64,000 nucleotides of DNA from assembly GCF_900168125.1 (NCBI RefSeq), contig NZ_FUZF01000001.1, positions 372,001-436,000 on the forward strand, read 5' to 3'. Source of the DNA: Sphingobacterium nematocida (lineage in GTDB: Bacteria; Bacteroidota; Bacteroidia; Sphingobacteriales; Sphingobacteriaceae). The first letter of the stretch is position 1. The number at the start of each line of letters is the position of its first letter. This document shows positions 34,129 through 41,728 of this stretch, one piece after another. The translations under genes were made by a program, and so were the position numbers. The notes beneath the pieces are model-generated. The model was not told the DNA's origin, searched no databases, and saw only the letters and a list, made by a program, of their open reading frames with translations.

Positions 34129-36190
34129 AATTTCCCTTTTTAACTACAGAATATATAAAGGGGAAAATCAGATCGTATTTGATGAAGACCCTTTTCGTAA
34201 TATCCATATCGTATCAGGCTACAATGGATTCGGCAAAACTACTTTTCTCACCTCGCTGGTATGGTGTCTATATGGCGCCCAAATGCAGGATGTAGATGAG
34301 AGCTTCAAAAAGCGTATTAAAGATATAGGCGGATATCCTAGATTTTTAGAGGATTCTTTAAATAGAAATGCCTATCTAAGCCTTGAAACGAAATACTATG
34401 TAGAGATTTCGTTTTCGGGTGTAGATGTGCCTGGAATCATAGCTGAGGAACTGAAGATACGTCGGTCCTTCCATAGTGGAGACAAAACAGATACGGTCCA
34501 AATATGGCTAGATGGACAGCCGAATGAACTCGTACAGGAGGTCGGCTTCGACTTGTTTATCCAAGATTTTATTCTTCCTAAAGAAATAGCCAAGTTCTTC
34601 TTCTTTGATGCGGAAAAAATCACGGAACTAGCTGAAATACAAACGCTGGACCAAAAGCGTCAATTGGCAAAGGCGTACTCTGAGGTACTGGGTATAAAGA
34701 AATATGCGGATCTAAGAGCTAATCTCCATGAACAGCGTCTTAAATATAGACGTGAATCTGCTAATGCGACCGAGGTTAAAACATTTGAAGAACTAGAAGG
34801 CCAGATTGAAACACTGGTAGATCGTATACAGCAAGAAAATGAGCTGCTGAATGAAGTGAATCTAGATATCGATCGCTCTAACGAGATCATCGATGAGCTC
34901 CAAGAAAAGCTTATCAGAGCGGGTAATGTGATATCCGTAGAGGACCATCAGAAGCTGAAAGATAGGAAGGCTCAGCTGCTAGTACAAACGGAGGAATTGA
35001 AAGAAAAATTCAAAAGACACCTCGATCTAGCGCCATTTGCTATTGCTGGCAAACTATTTCATAATATGGTGGCGACTGCCAAAGAGGAGCTTTCTCTAGC
35101 GGAAGACAATCATCTGGAACATATCTTGCCACTGATAGGTGAATTGGGTAAAAAGGCGGCATTGCTAAAAACGAGTATCAGCAAAGAACAGCTCGGGGAG
35201 TTGATTCGTCCATTATTGGGTGAGTATGAAAACCTCATCGAAAATAAAGAATCTAAAGAGAATGCTAGTAAAATAGGCTTCTCTCCTAAATCGTTTCATA
35301 TTATCGAGCATCTCGAAGAACAGCTACATCATGTGTACCAAGATGAGGTGAAAGAGGTAACTCGTGACATGAAGCGCAATCGATATGACATGAATGAGGT
35401 CAACCGATTGCTGTCTCATGCGGAAGCTAAAGGTAATGATGTAATCGTAAATAGAAATAGGGAGAATCTCCACCATAAACAGGCGGAGCTTAATAATCAT
35501 CTAGTCTCGAAGGGAAAAGTAGAAGAACGGATTTCTACATTCACGAATGAACTGAACAATAAGAAGAAGGTTCGTGAAGAATTACAGAAAAAGGTACACC
35601 TACAGGAAGACTTACTAGAGAAAGACGCTACTGCGAAGAGACTGATCGATCAGCTGGATGAGTTTATATTGAAAATACAGCAGCAAAAGAAGACGACGCT
35701 ACAGAGTCGTATTCTGGATACGCTACGTAAACTGATGCATAAATCAAGTTTTATACATGATGTAAAAATCGTTATCGAAAATGAGATTATAGACATTGAC
35801 CTCGTAAATAAGGCTGGTAAGCTCATCAATAAAGAGGGATTGTCTATGGGTGAAAAGCAGCTTTACGCTACTGCTATCCTACAGGCACTGGTGAAAGAGT
35901 CTAATTTTGATTTCCCGGTATTCATTGACAGTCCAATGCAAAAGCTGGATGCAACGCATGCAACAAATATTATCAAACACTTCTACCCTAATGTCTCCAA
36001 GCAGGTGATCTTACTTCCTCTTTTGCAAAAGGAAATGTCTGAACAGGAGTTTGATCTTTTGGAGTCTAATGTAAAAAGTACGCATTTGATATATCATAAA
36101 GCGGATGAGTCCTCGTCTACGTTTATCCATGTAGACAATAAGGAGCTCTTTAATACGGTAAATTCTTTAAACGCAGATAGTCATGTTTAA
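34115..36190 (+). CDS. dndD: DNA sulfur modification protein DndD (SMC-like ATPase)
   Basis: About 691 residues from the ATG at 34115, which overlaps the end of dndC; the frame is open from 34097. Walker A is GYNGFGKTTFL (about 35-45), coiled coils fill about 190-300 and 420-540, the ABC signature is LSMGEKQLYA (about 580) and Walker B is FPVFIDSPMQKLD (about 605). DndD hydrolyses ATP and is thought to open DNA for sulfur insertion. The ending overlaps dndE by 8 bases. Start choice rests on the overlap and on the usual DndD opening (MLISKISLFNYRIYKG). Confidence 0.93.
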   Translation: MLISKISLFNYRIYKGENQIVFDEDPFRNIHIVSGYNGFGKTTFLTSLVWCLYGAQMQDVDESFKKRIKDIGGYPRFLEDSLNRNAYLSLETKYYVEISFSGVDVPGIIAEELKIRRSFHSGDKTDTVQIWLDGQPNELVQEVGFDLFIQDFILPKEIAKFFFFDAEKITELAEIQTLDQKRQLAKAYSEVLGIKKYADLRANLHEQRLKYRRESANATEVKTFEELEGQIETLVDRIQQENELLNEVNLDIDRSNEIIDELQEKLIRAGNVISVEDHQKLKDRKAQLLVQTEELKEKFKRHLDLAPFAIAGKLFHNMVATAKEELSLAEDNHLEHILPLIGELGKKAALLKTSISKEQLGELIRPLLGEYENLIENKESKENASKIGFSPKSFHIIEHLEEQLHHVYQDEVKEVTRDMKRNRYDMNEVNRLLSHAEAKGNDVIVNRNRENLHHKQAELNNHLVSKGKVEERISTFTNELNNKKKVREELQKKVHLQEDLLEKDATAKRLIDQLDEFILKIQQQKKTTLQSRILDTLRKLMHKSSFIHDVKIVIENEIIDIDLVNKAGKLINKEGLSMGEKQLYATAILQALVKESNFDFPVFIDSPMQKLDATHATNIIKHFYPNVSKQVILLPLLQKEMSEQEFDLLESNVKSTHLIYHKADESSSTFIHVDNKELFNTVNSLNADSHV

Positions 36191-36563
36191 CTCGGTAACG
36201 ACCTCGGAAAAAAGTAGAGAGATAATAGTTCAGCTTACTAATAAACTGGCTTTGGGTACGGAGAATGTGATCGCTCGTATTGCTTTTGCTTATTCGCTAT
36301 CTAAAAATGAGAAATTAGACCTTAAGAGTATTGCAGACGGTAAAGGTAAGTTGTATCCCGCTAAGGTATTGTTTGGAGACTATCAGGAAATCTATCTGGG
36401 TATGTTGTGCGAACTGTACGGTATAAAGCTTATCGATATTAATCTACCTAAGTATGTAAAGCTACATATCGATCATGGACTCGAAATTATGGCTCCTTAT
36501 GCCAATAATGATGGTTATGATTTCTTGATAAGATGTATACAAGAAGGATTAGCAGAGGTATAG
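36183..36563 (+). CDS. dndE: DNA sulfur modification protein DndE
   Basis: 126 residues, the size of DndE. The sequence starts with helices (SREIIVQLTNKLALGTENVIARIAFAYSLS) and contains the conserved KLYPAKVLFGDYQEIYLGMLCELYG followed by a C-terminal helical part, as in the family. DndE binds nicked or modified DNA and completes the DndCDE complex. It overlaps dndD by 8 bases and its TAG stop lies inside the loop of the terminator hairpin that closes the operon. Confidence 0.9.
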   Translation: MFNSVTTSEKSREIIVQLTNKLALGTENVIARIAFAYSLSKNEKLDLKSIADGKGKLYPAKVLFGDYQEIYLGMLCELYGIKLIDINLPKYVKLHIDHGLEIMAPYANNDGYDFLIRCIQEGLAEV

Positions 36564-36582
36564 AACCTCTGCTATTTTTTTT
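36550..36582 (+). terminator. Terminator enclosing the dndE stop codon
   Basis: Perfect 10-base arms TAGCAGAGGT and ACCTCTGCTA with a 5-base loop and eight T residues. The dndE TAG (36561-36563) is in the loop, and the T-run reaches the end of the convergent dndA gene. Confidence 0.85.
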
Positions 36583-37750
36583 ATTGATAGGCTTGTAACT
36601 CTTCTAGGGCTTCTTCGAAAGCTCGTATAATTTCATTGACTTCTGCTTCTGTAGTGAATCTACCAATACTGAGACGTAATGTGGCGTAAGCAATATTGGA
36701 GTCTCCTTTCATAGCCATAAGTACATGGGAAGGTTTTATTTCTTTGGAGGTACAGGCTGAGCCATTTGACAGGGCTATGCTATTTTTTGACTGAATGATG
36801 ATCGCCTCTGCATCGATATCCCCAAAGCGGAAACTAATGATGTTTGGAAGCTTATCGACAGGATCTGTATTCAACGTAAAGTCGGAGATCTTGCTTAAGC
36901 CTTCTACAATACGTTGGGTTATGTTAGAAATTCTGGTTGCCTCCTCTCCCATTTCTTTCTTAGCTATCGAACATGCCGCACCAAAACCGACTATGCCTGG
37001 GGTGTTTAAGGTGCCTGAACGGAAACCGCCCTCGTGACCTCCGCCATGTATGTGTGCCATGAGTTGACTCTTGTTTACGTAAGACCGGTTGATATACAAG
37101 GCTCCAACACCATTGGGCCCATACAGCTTGTGCGCGGAGCAAGCAAGAAGGTCTATTCCCATTTTACGGACGTCGATCTCAATCTTGCCTAAAGCCTGCG
37201 TAGCGTCTGTAAAAAAAAATGCTTGGTGTATGTGTGTTAACGCGGCAATCTTTTCTATAGGTTGTATGATACCTGTCTCGTTATTAGCGAACATGATGGA
37301 GACTAGTTTTGTATTGGGCTTGAAGCTATTTGTCAACTGCTCCAAGTTGATCAATCCATTACTATCAACTCCTAAATAGGTAACCTCTGCTCCCTGAGAT
37401 TCGATGTAGGCGCAGGTATCTAGTACTGCCTTATGTTCTGTCAGTGCAGTAATCATATGGAAGTCCTTGCGGCCGCATGCCTCGAAGGAACCGATTATGG
37501 CTAGATTAATGGCCTCTGTAGCACCTGAAGTAAAGATGATATCTTCGCTTTTCTCGGCGCGAATGAGATCTGCAACCTGCTGTCTGGCTATTTTGACAGC
37601 ATCTGATGCTTCTTGCCCATAGAAGTGTGTACGACTAGCTGCATTACCAAATCGCTGTGTAAAGTATGGTAGCATAGCTTCCACCACCCTCGGGTCTGTA
37701 GGTGTGGTGGCTGCGTAATCAAGGTATATTATCTCTCTGTCTTCGGTCAT
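36581..37750 (-). CDS. dndA: Cysteine desulfurase (DndA/IscS type)
   Basis: 389 residues, a class-V aminotransferase-fold enzyme that takes sulfur from cysteine. Visible residues are DYAATTP near the start, His105 in TEHKAV, Asp182 in FTDATQALGK, the PLP lysine Lys208 in SAHKLYGPNG, RSGTLN (244-249) and the catalytic Cys333 in SNGSACTSKE. It converges on dndE with only 17 bases between stops, so it is the likely sulfur source for DndC. It has its own promoter with a strong palindrome. An isc-type housekeeping role cannot be excluded, but no isc or suf genes are nearby. Confidence 0.88.
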   Translation of the reverse strand: MTEDREIIYLDYAATTPTDPRVVEAMLPYFTQRFGNAASRTHFYGQEASDAVKIARQQVADLIRAEKSEDIIFTSGATEAINLAIIGSFEACGRKDFHMITALTEHKAVLDTCAYIESQGAEVTYLGVDSNGLINLEQLTNSFKPNTKLVSIMFANNETGIIQPIEKIAALTHIHQAFFFTDATQALGKIEIDVRKMGIDLLACSAHKLYGPNGVGALYINRSYVNKSQLMAHIHGGGHEGGFRSGTLNTPGIVGFGAACSIAKKEMGEEATRISNITQRIVEGLSKISDFTLNTDPVDKLPNIISFRFGDIDAEAIIIQSKNSIALSNGSACTSKEIKPSHVLMAMKGDSNIAYATLRLSIGRFTTEAEVNEIIRAFEEALEELQAYQ

Positions 37751-37778
37751 CTTTATACTCCCTTTTGGAAGTATAAAG
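37751..37778 (-). promoter_or_regulatory. 28-bp palindrome directly upstream of dndA
   Basis: CTTTATACT and AGTATAAAG form perfect 9-base arms, and the inner bases (CCC…GGA) extend the symmetry with one mismatch pair. The element abuts the dndA start codon, so a bound protein or an RNA hairpin here would block initiation. It is probably an operator or a translational control hairpin. Confidence 0.5.
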
Positions 37779-37801
37779 ATAGCCTAAGATTAATGATTAT
37801 G

Positions 37802-37835
37802 AATGTAAAAGTTTTCAACTTAAAACTTTTACATT
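37802..37835. repeat. Perfect 14-bp inverted repeat
   Basis: AATGTAAAAGTTTT and AAAACTTTTACATT are perfectly complementary with a 6-base loop. It lies between dndA and the end of the Trp-rich repeat protein gene. No T-run follows on either strand apart from the arms themselves, so either a terminator for the minus-strand repeat gene or an operator is possible. Confidence 0.55.
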
Positions 37836-37937
37836 GAGATCATAAATAATTATTATAAATTTCTACTACATTATTAAAAGCTTTCAATTGCATCTGAAAC
37901 CTATAAAATTGAGATTTTTTTTCTCATATGTTCTGGA

Positions 37938-39857
37938 TCAATGACTAATTTTCTTTTCACTATCTATTTTCTTAAAATATTCAAAGAAATCATCAATCAC
38001 TTCGTCATTTATATAGGGATGAATAAGGTTAAAATAAAGAATGGCTTGACCACTTCCTAGATGCGAATTAAAGTTCTCAAACTCGTAACGGTTTTTATAA
38101 TCACCAAAAAAATTCACATCTTTTAGTACGTTTAAGAATTCTGTTGATTTAGAAGTACAAATCAATCTACTCCAGTTCAGCTTATCTTTATACTTAATTA
38201 ATATTTCTGATTCCCATTTGATTGACTTATTGTCGCTTAACCTTTCCCAATCCCAATAATTCTCGTATTTAACAATCAACTCTGTTGACCATTTAACATT
38301 TGAAAGTTCACTATAAAACATTAAACAAGTTAAATCATTACAATAGCGCAACGTATACAGGGATATGTCAACATGATCGTAAATTGAACTTAAACGACCT
38401 AATTCCCACCAGTTTAACTTATATCCAAATTTAGATAAAAGATCTTCAGACCAAAAAATAGTTGTATTTTTACTTATGCTCTCCCAATTTAATTTATCGT
38501 GATAATTTTCTAATAACTTAGGAGTAAGTTGAATGCTATTACCCAAACTTATAATTTCCCAATGTACATTCTCTACGAACTCTTCTAATAGTTCTTCTGT
38601 CCAAACTATGCTTTCATTTCTACAAATTCTTTCCCAATCAACTTTATCCCTAAATCTTTTCAAAAGTGATAAATCCCAAGGAAAATTAAAGTTTTCACTT
38701 AATACATCCCACTTTATTTTATTTTCAAAACAAAGTATCAATTCCAATCTCCAATTAATGTTAGACGAAGAACTTAATATTTCCCAATCAATAAAATTAT
38801 CAAACTCTGTTAGCAAACCTTCCGTCCAGACGATAGAATTGCTAGAACATATCTCTTTCCAGTTTAATTTGTGTTTATATTTTCTTAGTATATTAATATC
38901 CCATTTTATCTTAAGGTTATCCCAATCAATATAACTCTCAAAAATAGCTAACTCCTCAAATTTGAATTGATAATTTAAAGACACCTCCTTCCAGTCCCAT
39001 TTTTCTGCGTAATTTAACAATATCTCCGGAGATATATTTTCAACATTTCTACTCAACCAATAAAAGGAAATTTCCTTATTTATATTGTTCAATAATTCGG
39101 TGTTCCAATCAACTAATCGGTTAAGCGTTAAATAACGTATAGCCTGTGGTTCATTAATGCTTTTCCAGTAGAGTTTATCTTTAAACGTAATTATAAATTC
39201 ATTAGACCAACACATTTGTCTATTTTTGCTCAACTCTTTCCAATCCCACTTATTCTTAAATTTAGAAACCAATTTGATGGACCAAGGTAATGAGGTGTTT
39301 TGACTTAAAGATTTCCAATCCCATTTGTTCTCAAATTCTTCAAGTAAGTCTATATACCAATTATTGTATCTATTTGTCGTCCATGGTATTGTTTTACATT
39401 TACTAACACCTTGCCATATGTAGTCTCCATCAATTACTTTTAGTATGCTCTCGAATTTCAAAACATCATATTCATTCTCGAACATCAAATTCTCGAGATT
39501 TATATATTGAAAATAATAATCGTCTATTCTTGACTGGAGTCTAAATATAGAATCTAAATCCCACACATATTTTTCGTTTTTCCATATTGCTTCCCTCCAG
39601 TTTAACTTATCGCAGTATTTAATTATAAATTCAATGGGCAACACATTTTTTGAATTAATAAATTCATATTGATTTGCAAAGATTATTTCTGCTATCTCAA
39701 AATTTATTTTTAAACTGTTGTTCTTTTTTATTATACTGGGAAGTAAGGTCAAATACTTTTTAAGCTGGCTTTCAGAAAAAGGGTAATATTTAGCCAACAT
39801 CGAAGTAATCATATATATATCAGTATTCTTAAGAAAATCTATCACATTTTTTTCCAT
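37938..39857 (-). CDS. Trp-rich tandem repeat protein, unknown function
   Basis: 639 residues. From about residue 160 to 570 the chain is made of degenerate repeats of about 22-26 residues with the consensus (W/L)(D/N)WexLSxNxsIxWtxeLLxkFxdK, giving about 15 copies. The non-repeat N-terminus (1-90) is helical, and the last 60 residues are unrelated. There is no signal peptide or membrane segment. Repeats of this type should make a solenoid for binding protein or nucleic acid. The DNA is very AT-rich, and the gene stands alone beside the Dnd island, so it was probably acquired with it. Related WxWxxLSxN repeat proteins occur in other bacteria, with no function I can name. Confidence 0.75.
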   Translation of the reverse strand: MEKNVIDFLKNTDIYMITSMLAKYYPFSESQLKKYLTLLPSIIKKNNSLKINFEIAEIIFANQYEFINSKNVLPIEFIIKYCDKLNWREAIWKNEKYVWDLDSIFRLQSRIDDYYFQYINLENLMFENEYDVLKFESILKVIDGDYIWQGVSKCKTIPWTTNRYNNWYIDLLEEFENKWDWKSLSQNTSLPWSIKLVSKFKNKWDWKELSKNRQMCWSNEFIITFKDKLYWKSINEPQAIRYLTLNRLVDWNTELLNNINKEISFYWLSRNVENISPEILLNYAEKWDWKEVSLNYQFKFEELAIFESYIDWDNLKIKWDINILRKYKHKLNWKEICSSNSIVWTEGLLTEFDNFIDWEILSSSSNINWRLELILCFENKIKWDVLSENFNFPWDLSLLKRFRDKVDWERICRNESIVWTEELLEEFVENVHWEIISLGNSIQLTPKLLENYHDKLNWESISKNTTIFWSEDLLSKFGYKLNWWELGRLSSIYDHVDISLYTLRYCNDLTCLMFYSELSNVKWSTELIVKYENYWDWERLSDNKSIKWESEILIKYKDKLNWSRLICTSKSTEFLNVLKDVNFFGDYKNRYEFENFNSHLGSGQAILYFNLIHPYINDEVIDDFFEYFKKIDSEKKISH

Positions 39858-40018
39858 TTTGCAATATACAATATTGACTCAATCATTTGTAATCCTTTTG
39901 TTTAAAACGAACCTATTCATATGATAATCAGGCTTTTTGAAACAAACCACAACATAATATTGAAGCATTTAATATTTAGAAACTCCGGTTCCTAATTACA
40001 TATCAAAAGAAAATCTAA

Positions 40019-40195
40019 AGTGGTAATCAACTTATTATAGTGGATGGAGAGTTCTGGGATGACTGTATAAACCGCGCGCTACGAGATATGAGCTATACGG
40101 TATTCCGATTCTTGTCGCAGGATGTGCTGAAGAAACTACCTACAGTGCTGAACCAGATTGAACTGTTCTTGGAGACGAGAAGATTGTGGAGGTAA
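40019..40195 (+). pseudogene. Remnant of a DUF559-type endonuclease-domain protein
   Basis: The open frame has no start codon near its left end and encodes 58 residues ending …ALRDMSYTVFRFLSQDVLK…. It matches the last part of DUF559/Vsr-like domains (IIVDGEFWDD, then 'R…LGY.VLRF…DVL..L..VL..I'). The catalytic front half is missing. The stretch around it (39858-40287) has no other gene, so this is a decayed leftover. Confidence 0.55.
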
Positions 40196-40287
40196 GATTT
40201 TCATTGTTTTTTGTATCGTGCCTTTTCTAGTGCTTTTATAATCTTGAGGGAGCAAGAATCTCCTTTTTTTAATCTACATTAGGAGCA

Positions 40288-40896
40288 ATGAAAGATATCG
40301 CTATAGACTTTAACTCCACTTCCTCTATTGAAAAAGGCATTGAAGCCATCAAAGACTACTTAAAAAGCCATGCTTTAGTAATAGGTAATTCTAATTATGT
40401 AATTACAGAATTTGAGTTTTATATCATGACGCCTGAAAATGGAGTTCATCATGATCAATATACCTATAAGCATGAGCGGCATCTAACAAAAGGTAAACTT
40501 TTCTTGCATGCATCGGGACTGGATATCACCTTTGGGAATGATACTACCTACGCTGGTGTGCTATTAAGAGGAGCAATAAAGCTTTCTTCTATTGATACTC
40601 CGACAGAAGACGCGATAGAGAAATACATCAACGGCCCTATCAACCTGGCTGACGAGCTGGTACATCAGATCGATATAGAGAACGGTATCACGATTGGATT
40701 CCAACCTGTAAATCTAGAAAACATCTCATTTGTAGATACTTGGGGCCCACGTGTGGGATTGAAAAAAGGCAAATTTGAAGGTTATAAAAACTTTATAGAT
40801 AGAAATCTTCGGTATCTACGCTCGCTATCTCCTGAAACTATGCTGCGCATTGATCCAGAGAAAAAAATAAAGATAAAGAAGATAGTAACAGTCTAA
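40288..40896 (+). CDS. Conserved hypothetical protein, 202 residues
   Basis: A soluble alpha/beta protein. Notable segments are FYIMTPENGVHHDQYTYKHER (about 49), GKLFLHASGLDITFG (about 69-83) and YAGVLLRGAI (about 88). The histidines in HHD and the HASGLDITF segment are candidate functional residues. The pattern is reminiscent of small Bacteroidota proteins sometimes labelled 3-methyladenine-glycosylase-like, but I cannot see the catalytic residue of that family and do not claim the function. The gene lies alone between a nuclease remnant and a convergent XRE gene. Confidence 0.55.
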   Translation: MKDIAIDFNSTSSIEKGIEAIKDYLKSHALVIGNSNYVITEFEFYIMTPENGVHHDQYTYKHERHLTKGKLFLHASGLDITFGNDTTYAGVLLRGAIKLSSIDTPTEDAIEKYINGPINLADELVHQIDIENGITIGFQPVNLENISFVDTWGPRVGLKKGKFEGYKNFIDRNLRYLRSLSPETMLRIDPEKKIKIKKIVTV

Positions 40897-40904
40897 TTGT
40901 TTTG

Positions 40905-41219
40905 CTAAATAGGCTCCACAAAGCCTATATCGGCATCCAAAGCCGCTTCAATAGCGACTATGGTCTTGGTTGTAAAAGTATGTTGGCCAGAGAGCCATTT
41001 GGAAATCTCTGATTTTTGCTTGTCCATCAATGTCGCTAAATCTGAGGCCTTCATCCCTTTGCTCTCCAAAATAGCGGCAATCTTGTCCGAAATAGCCAAA
41101 TTTTTCTTGACTAATCTTTCGACTGTGGGATCTCCATGTTGCTCCAACCACTGGTCTATCATATTCGCTTCCAATAGACCCTTTTTCTCTTGATTGGCTT
41201 TTCTTCGTGAAAGTTTCAT
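40905..41219 (-). CDS. XRE-family HTH protein, orphan HigA-like antitoxin
   Basis: 104 residues. The HTH is about 45-95 (KIAAILESKGMKASDLATLMDKQKSEISKWLSGQHTFTTKTIVAIEAAL, quoted in part), with the usual Q/E recognition helix. The N-terminus is basic. Proteins of this build are antitoxins of HigBA/RelE-type modules, yet no toxin-sized frame lies on either side in the same direction. It may be a solitary regulator or the survivor of a broken module. A copy of the GAGCTCGCAAGCTC hairpin follows its start region upstream. Confidence 0.75.
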   Translation of the reverse strand: MKLSRRKANQEKKGLLEANMIDQWLEQHGDPTVERLVKKNLAISDKIAAILESKGMKASDLATLMDKQKSEISKWLSGQHTFTTKTIVAIEAALDADIGFVEPI

Positions 41220-41236
41220 ATGTGAATAATTACTTC

Positions 41237-41257
41237 GTGAGCTCGCAAGCTCGGTTT
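41237..41257. repeat. Second copy of the GAGCTCGCAAGCTC hairpin unit
   Basis: This stretch is identical over 21 bases to 8189-8209 and lies 18 bases upstream of the XRE gene start (minus strand). It is an intergenic hairpin with arms GAGCT and AGCTC. Confidence 0.6.
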
Positions 41258-41369
41258 TATTTTTAATGGTCGTTTATAAGTACAGCATCAAACATACAGA
41301 AATATACTTTCACAACCAACAACAACTATCTATCAACTAACGCTTTAAGCGAATAACCTACAGGACCTT

Positions 41370-41636
41370 TTACTTAACAGGCAGTACCATCCGATAATCC
41401 GGTAGTTTCAACAACTCCTCTACCCTAGACCTCTGCAGGTCGACACCTACCAATAGATCTATAGAGACATGAAAGTAACGCGAGATACGCTGCAACAGCT
41501 CTATAGGTGGCTCGGAAGCTCCCTCCTCGTATTTGGCATACCTCGACCGGGTGATAATGAGATCATCGGCCACCCGCTGCTGGGACAAACCCCGTCGCCC
41601 ACGCAGAAAACGCATATTATCAGCTAGTAATGACAT
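41370..41636 (-). CDS. XRE-family repressor-like protein of the polymerase cassette
   Basis: 88 residues, with an HTH in about 5-60 (MRFLRGRRGLSQQRVADDLIITRSRYAKYEEG…PPIELLQRISRYFHVSIDLLVG). It is transcribed away from the Y-family polymerase gene, and the 92 bases between them hold palindromes, so it probably represses the polymerase cassette and itself. In the usual SOS scheme LexA does this job; no LexA-like protease domain is present here, so the inducing signal is unknown. Confidence 0.8.
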   Translation of the reverse strand: MSLLADNMRFLRGRRGLSQQRVADDLIITRSRYAKYEEGASEPPIELLQRISRYFHVSIDLLVGVDLQRSRVEELLKLPDYRMVLPVK

Positions 41637-41728
41637 ACCCTTTTATATTGCTACAAATATTAGCAACAAATATACAATTCTTGGCTATAGTTTATACTAA
41701 TTTTGTTAGCAAAATTAAATAATTGGTG
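41637..41728. promoter_or_regulatory. Divergent operator/promoter of the polymerase cassette
   Basis: It holds an inverted repeat TTGCTA-7-TAGCAA (41648-41666) and a second, TTTTG-TTAG-CAAAA (41701-41714), sharing the heptamer TTAGCAA. TAATTTTG at 41698-41705 fits the Bacteroidota -7 box TAnnTTTG and overlaps the second palindrome, 23 bases before the polymerase ATG at 41729. Confidence 0.55.

Noticed and set aside
37938..39857. Regular repeats that could be mistaken for a CRISPR array
   Set aside because: The repeats are imperfect, about 75 bases, in frame and inside one long coding region; they encode a protein repeat.
40905..41219. Complete HigBA-type toxin-antitoxin module
   Set aside because: Only the HTH partner is present; neither neighbour is a toxin-sized gene in the same direction.
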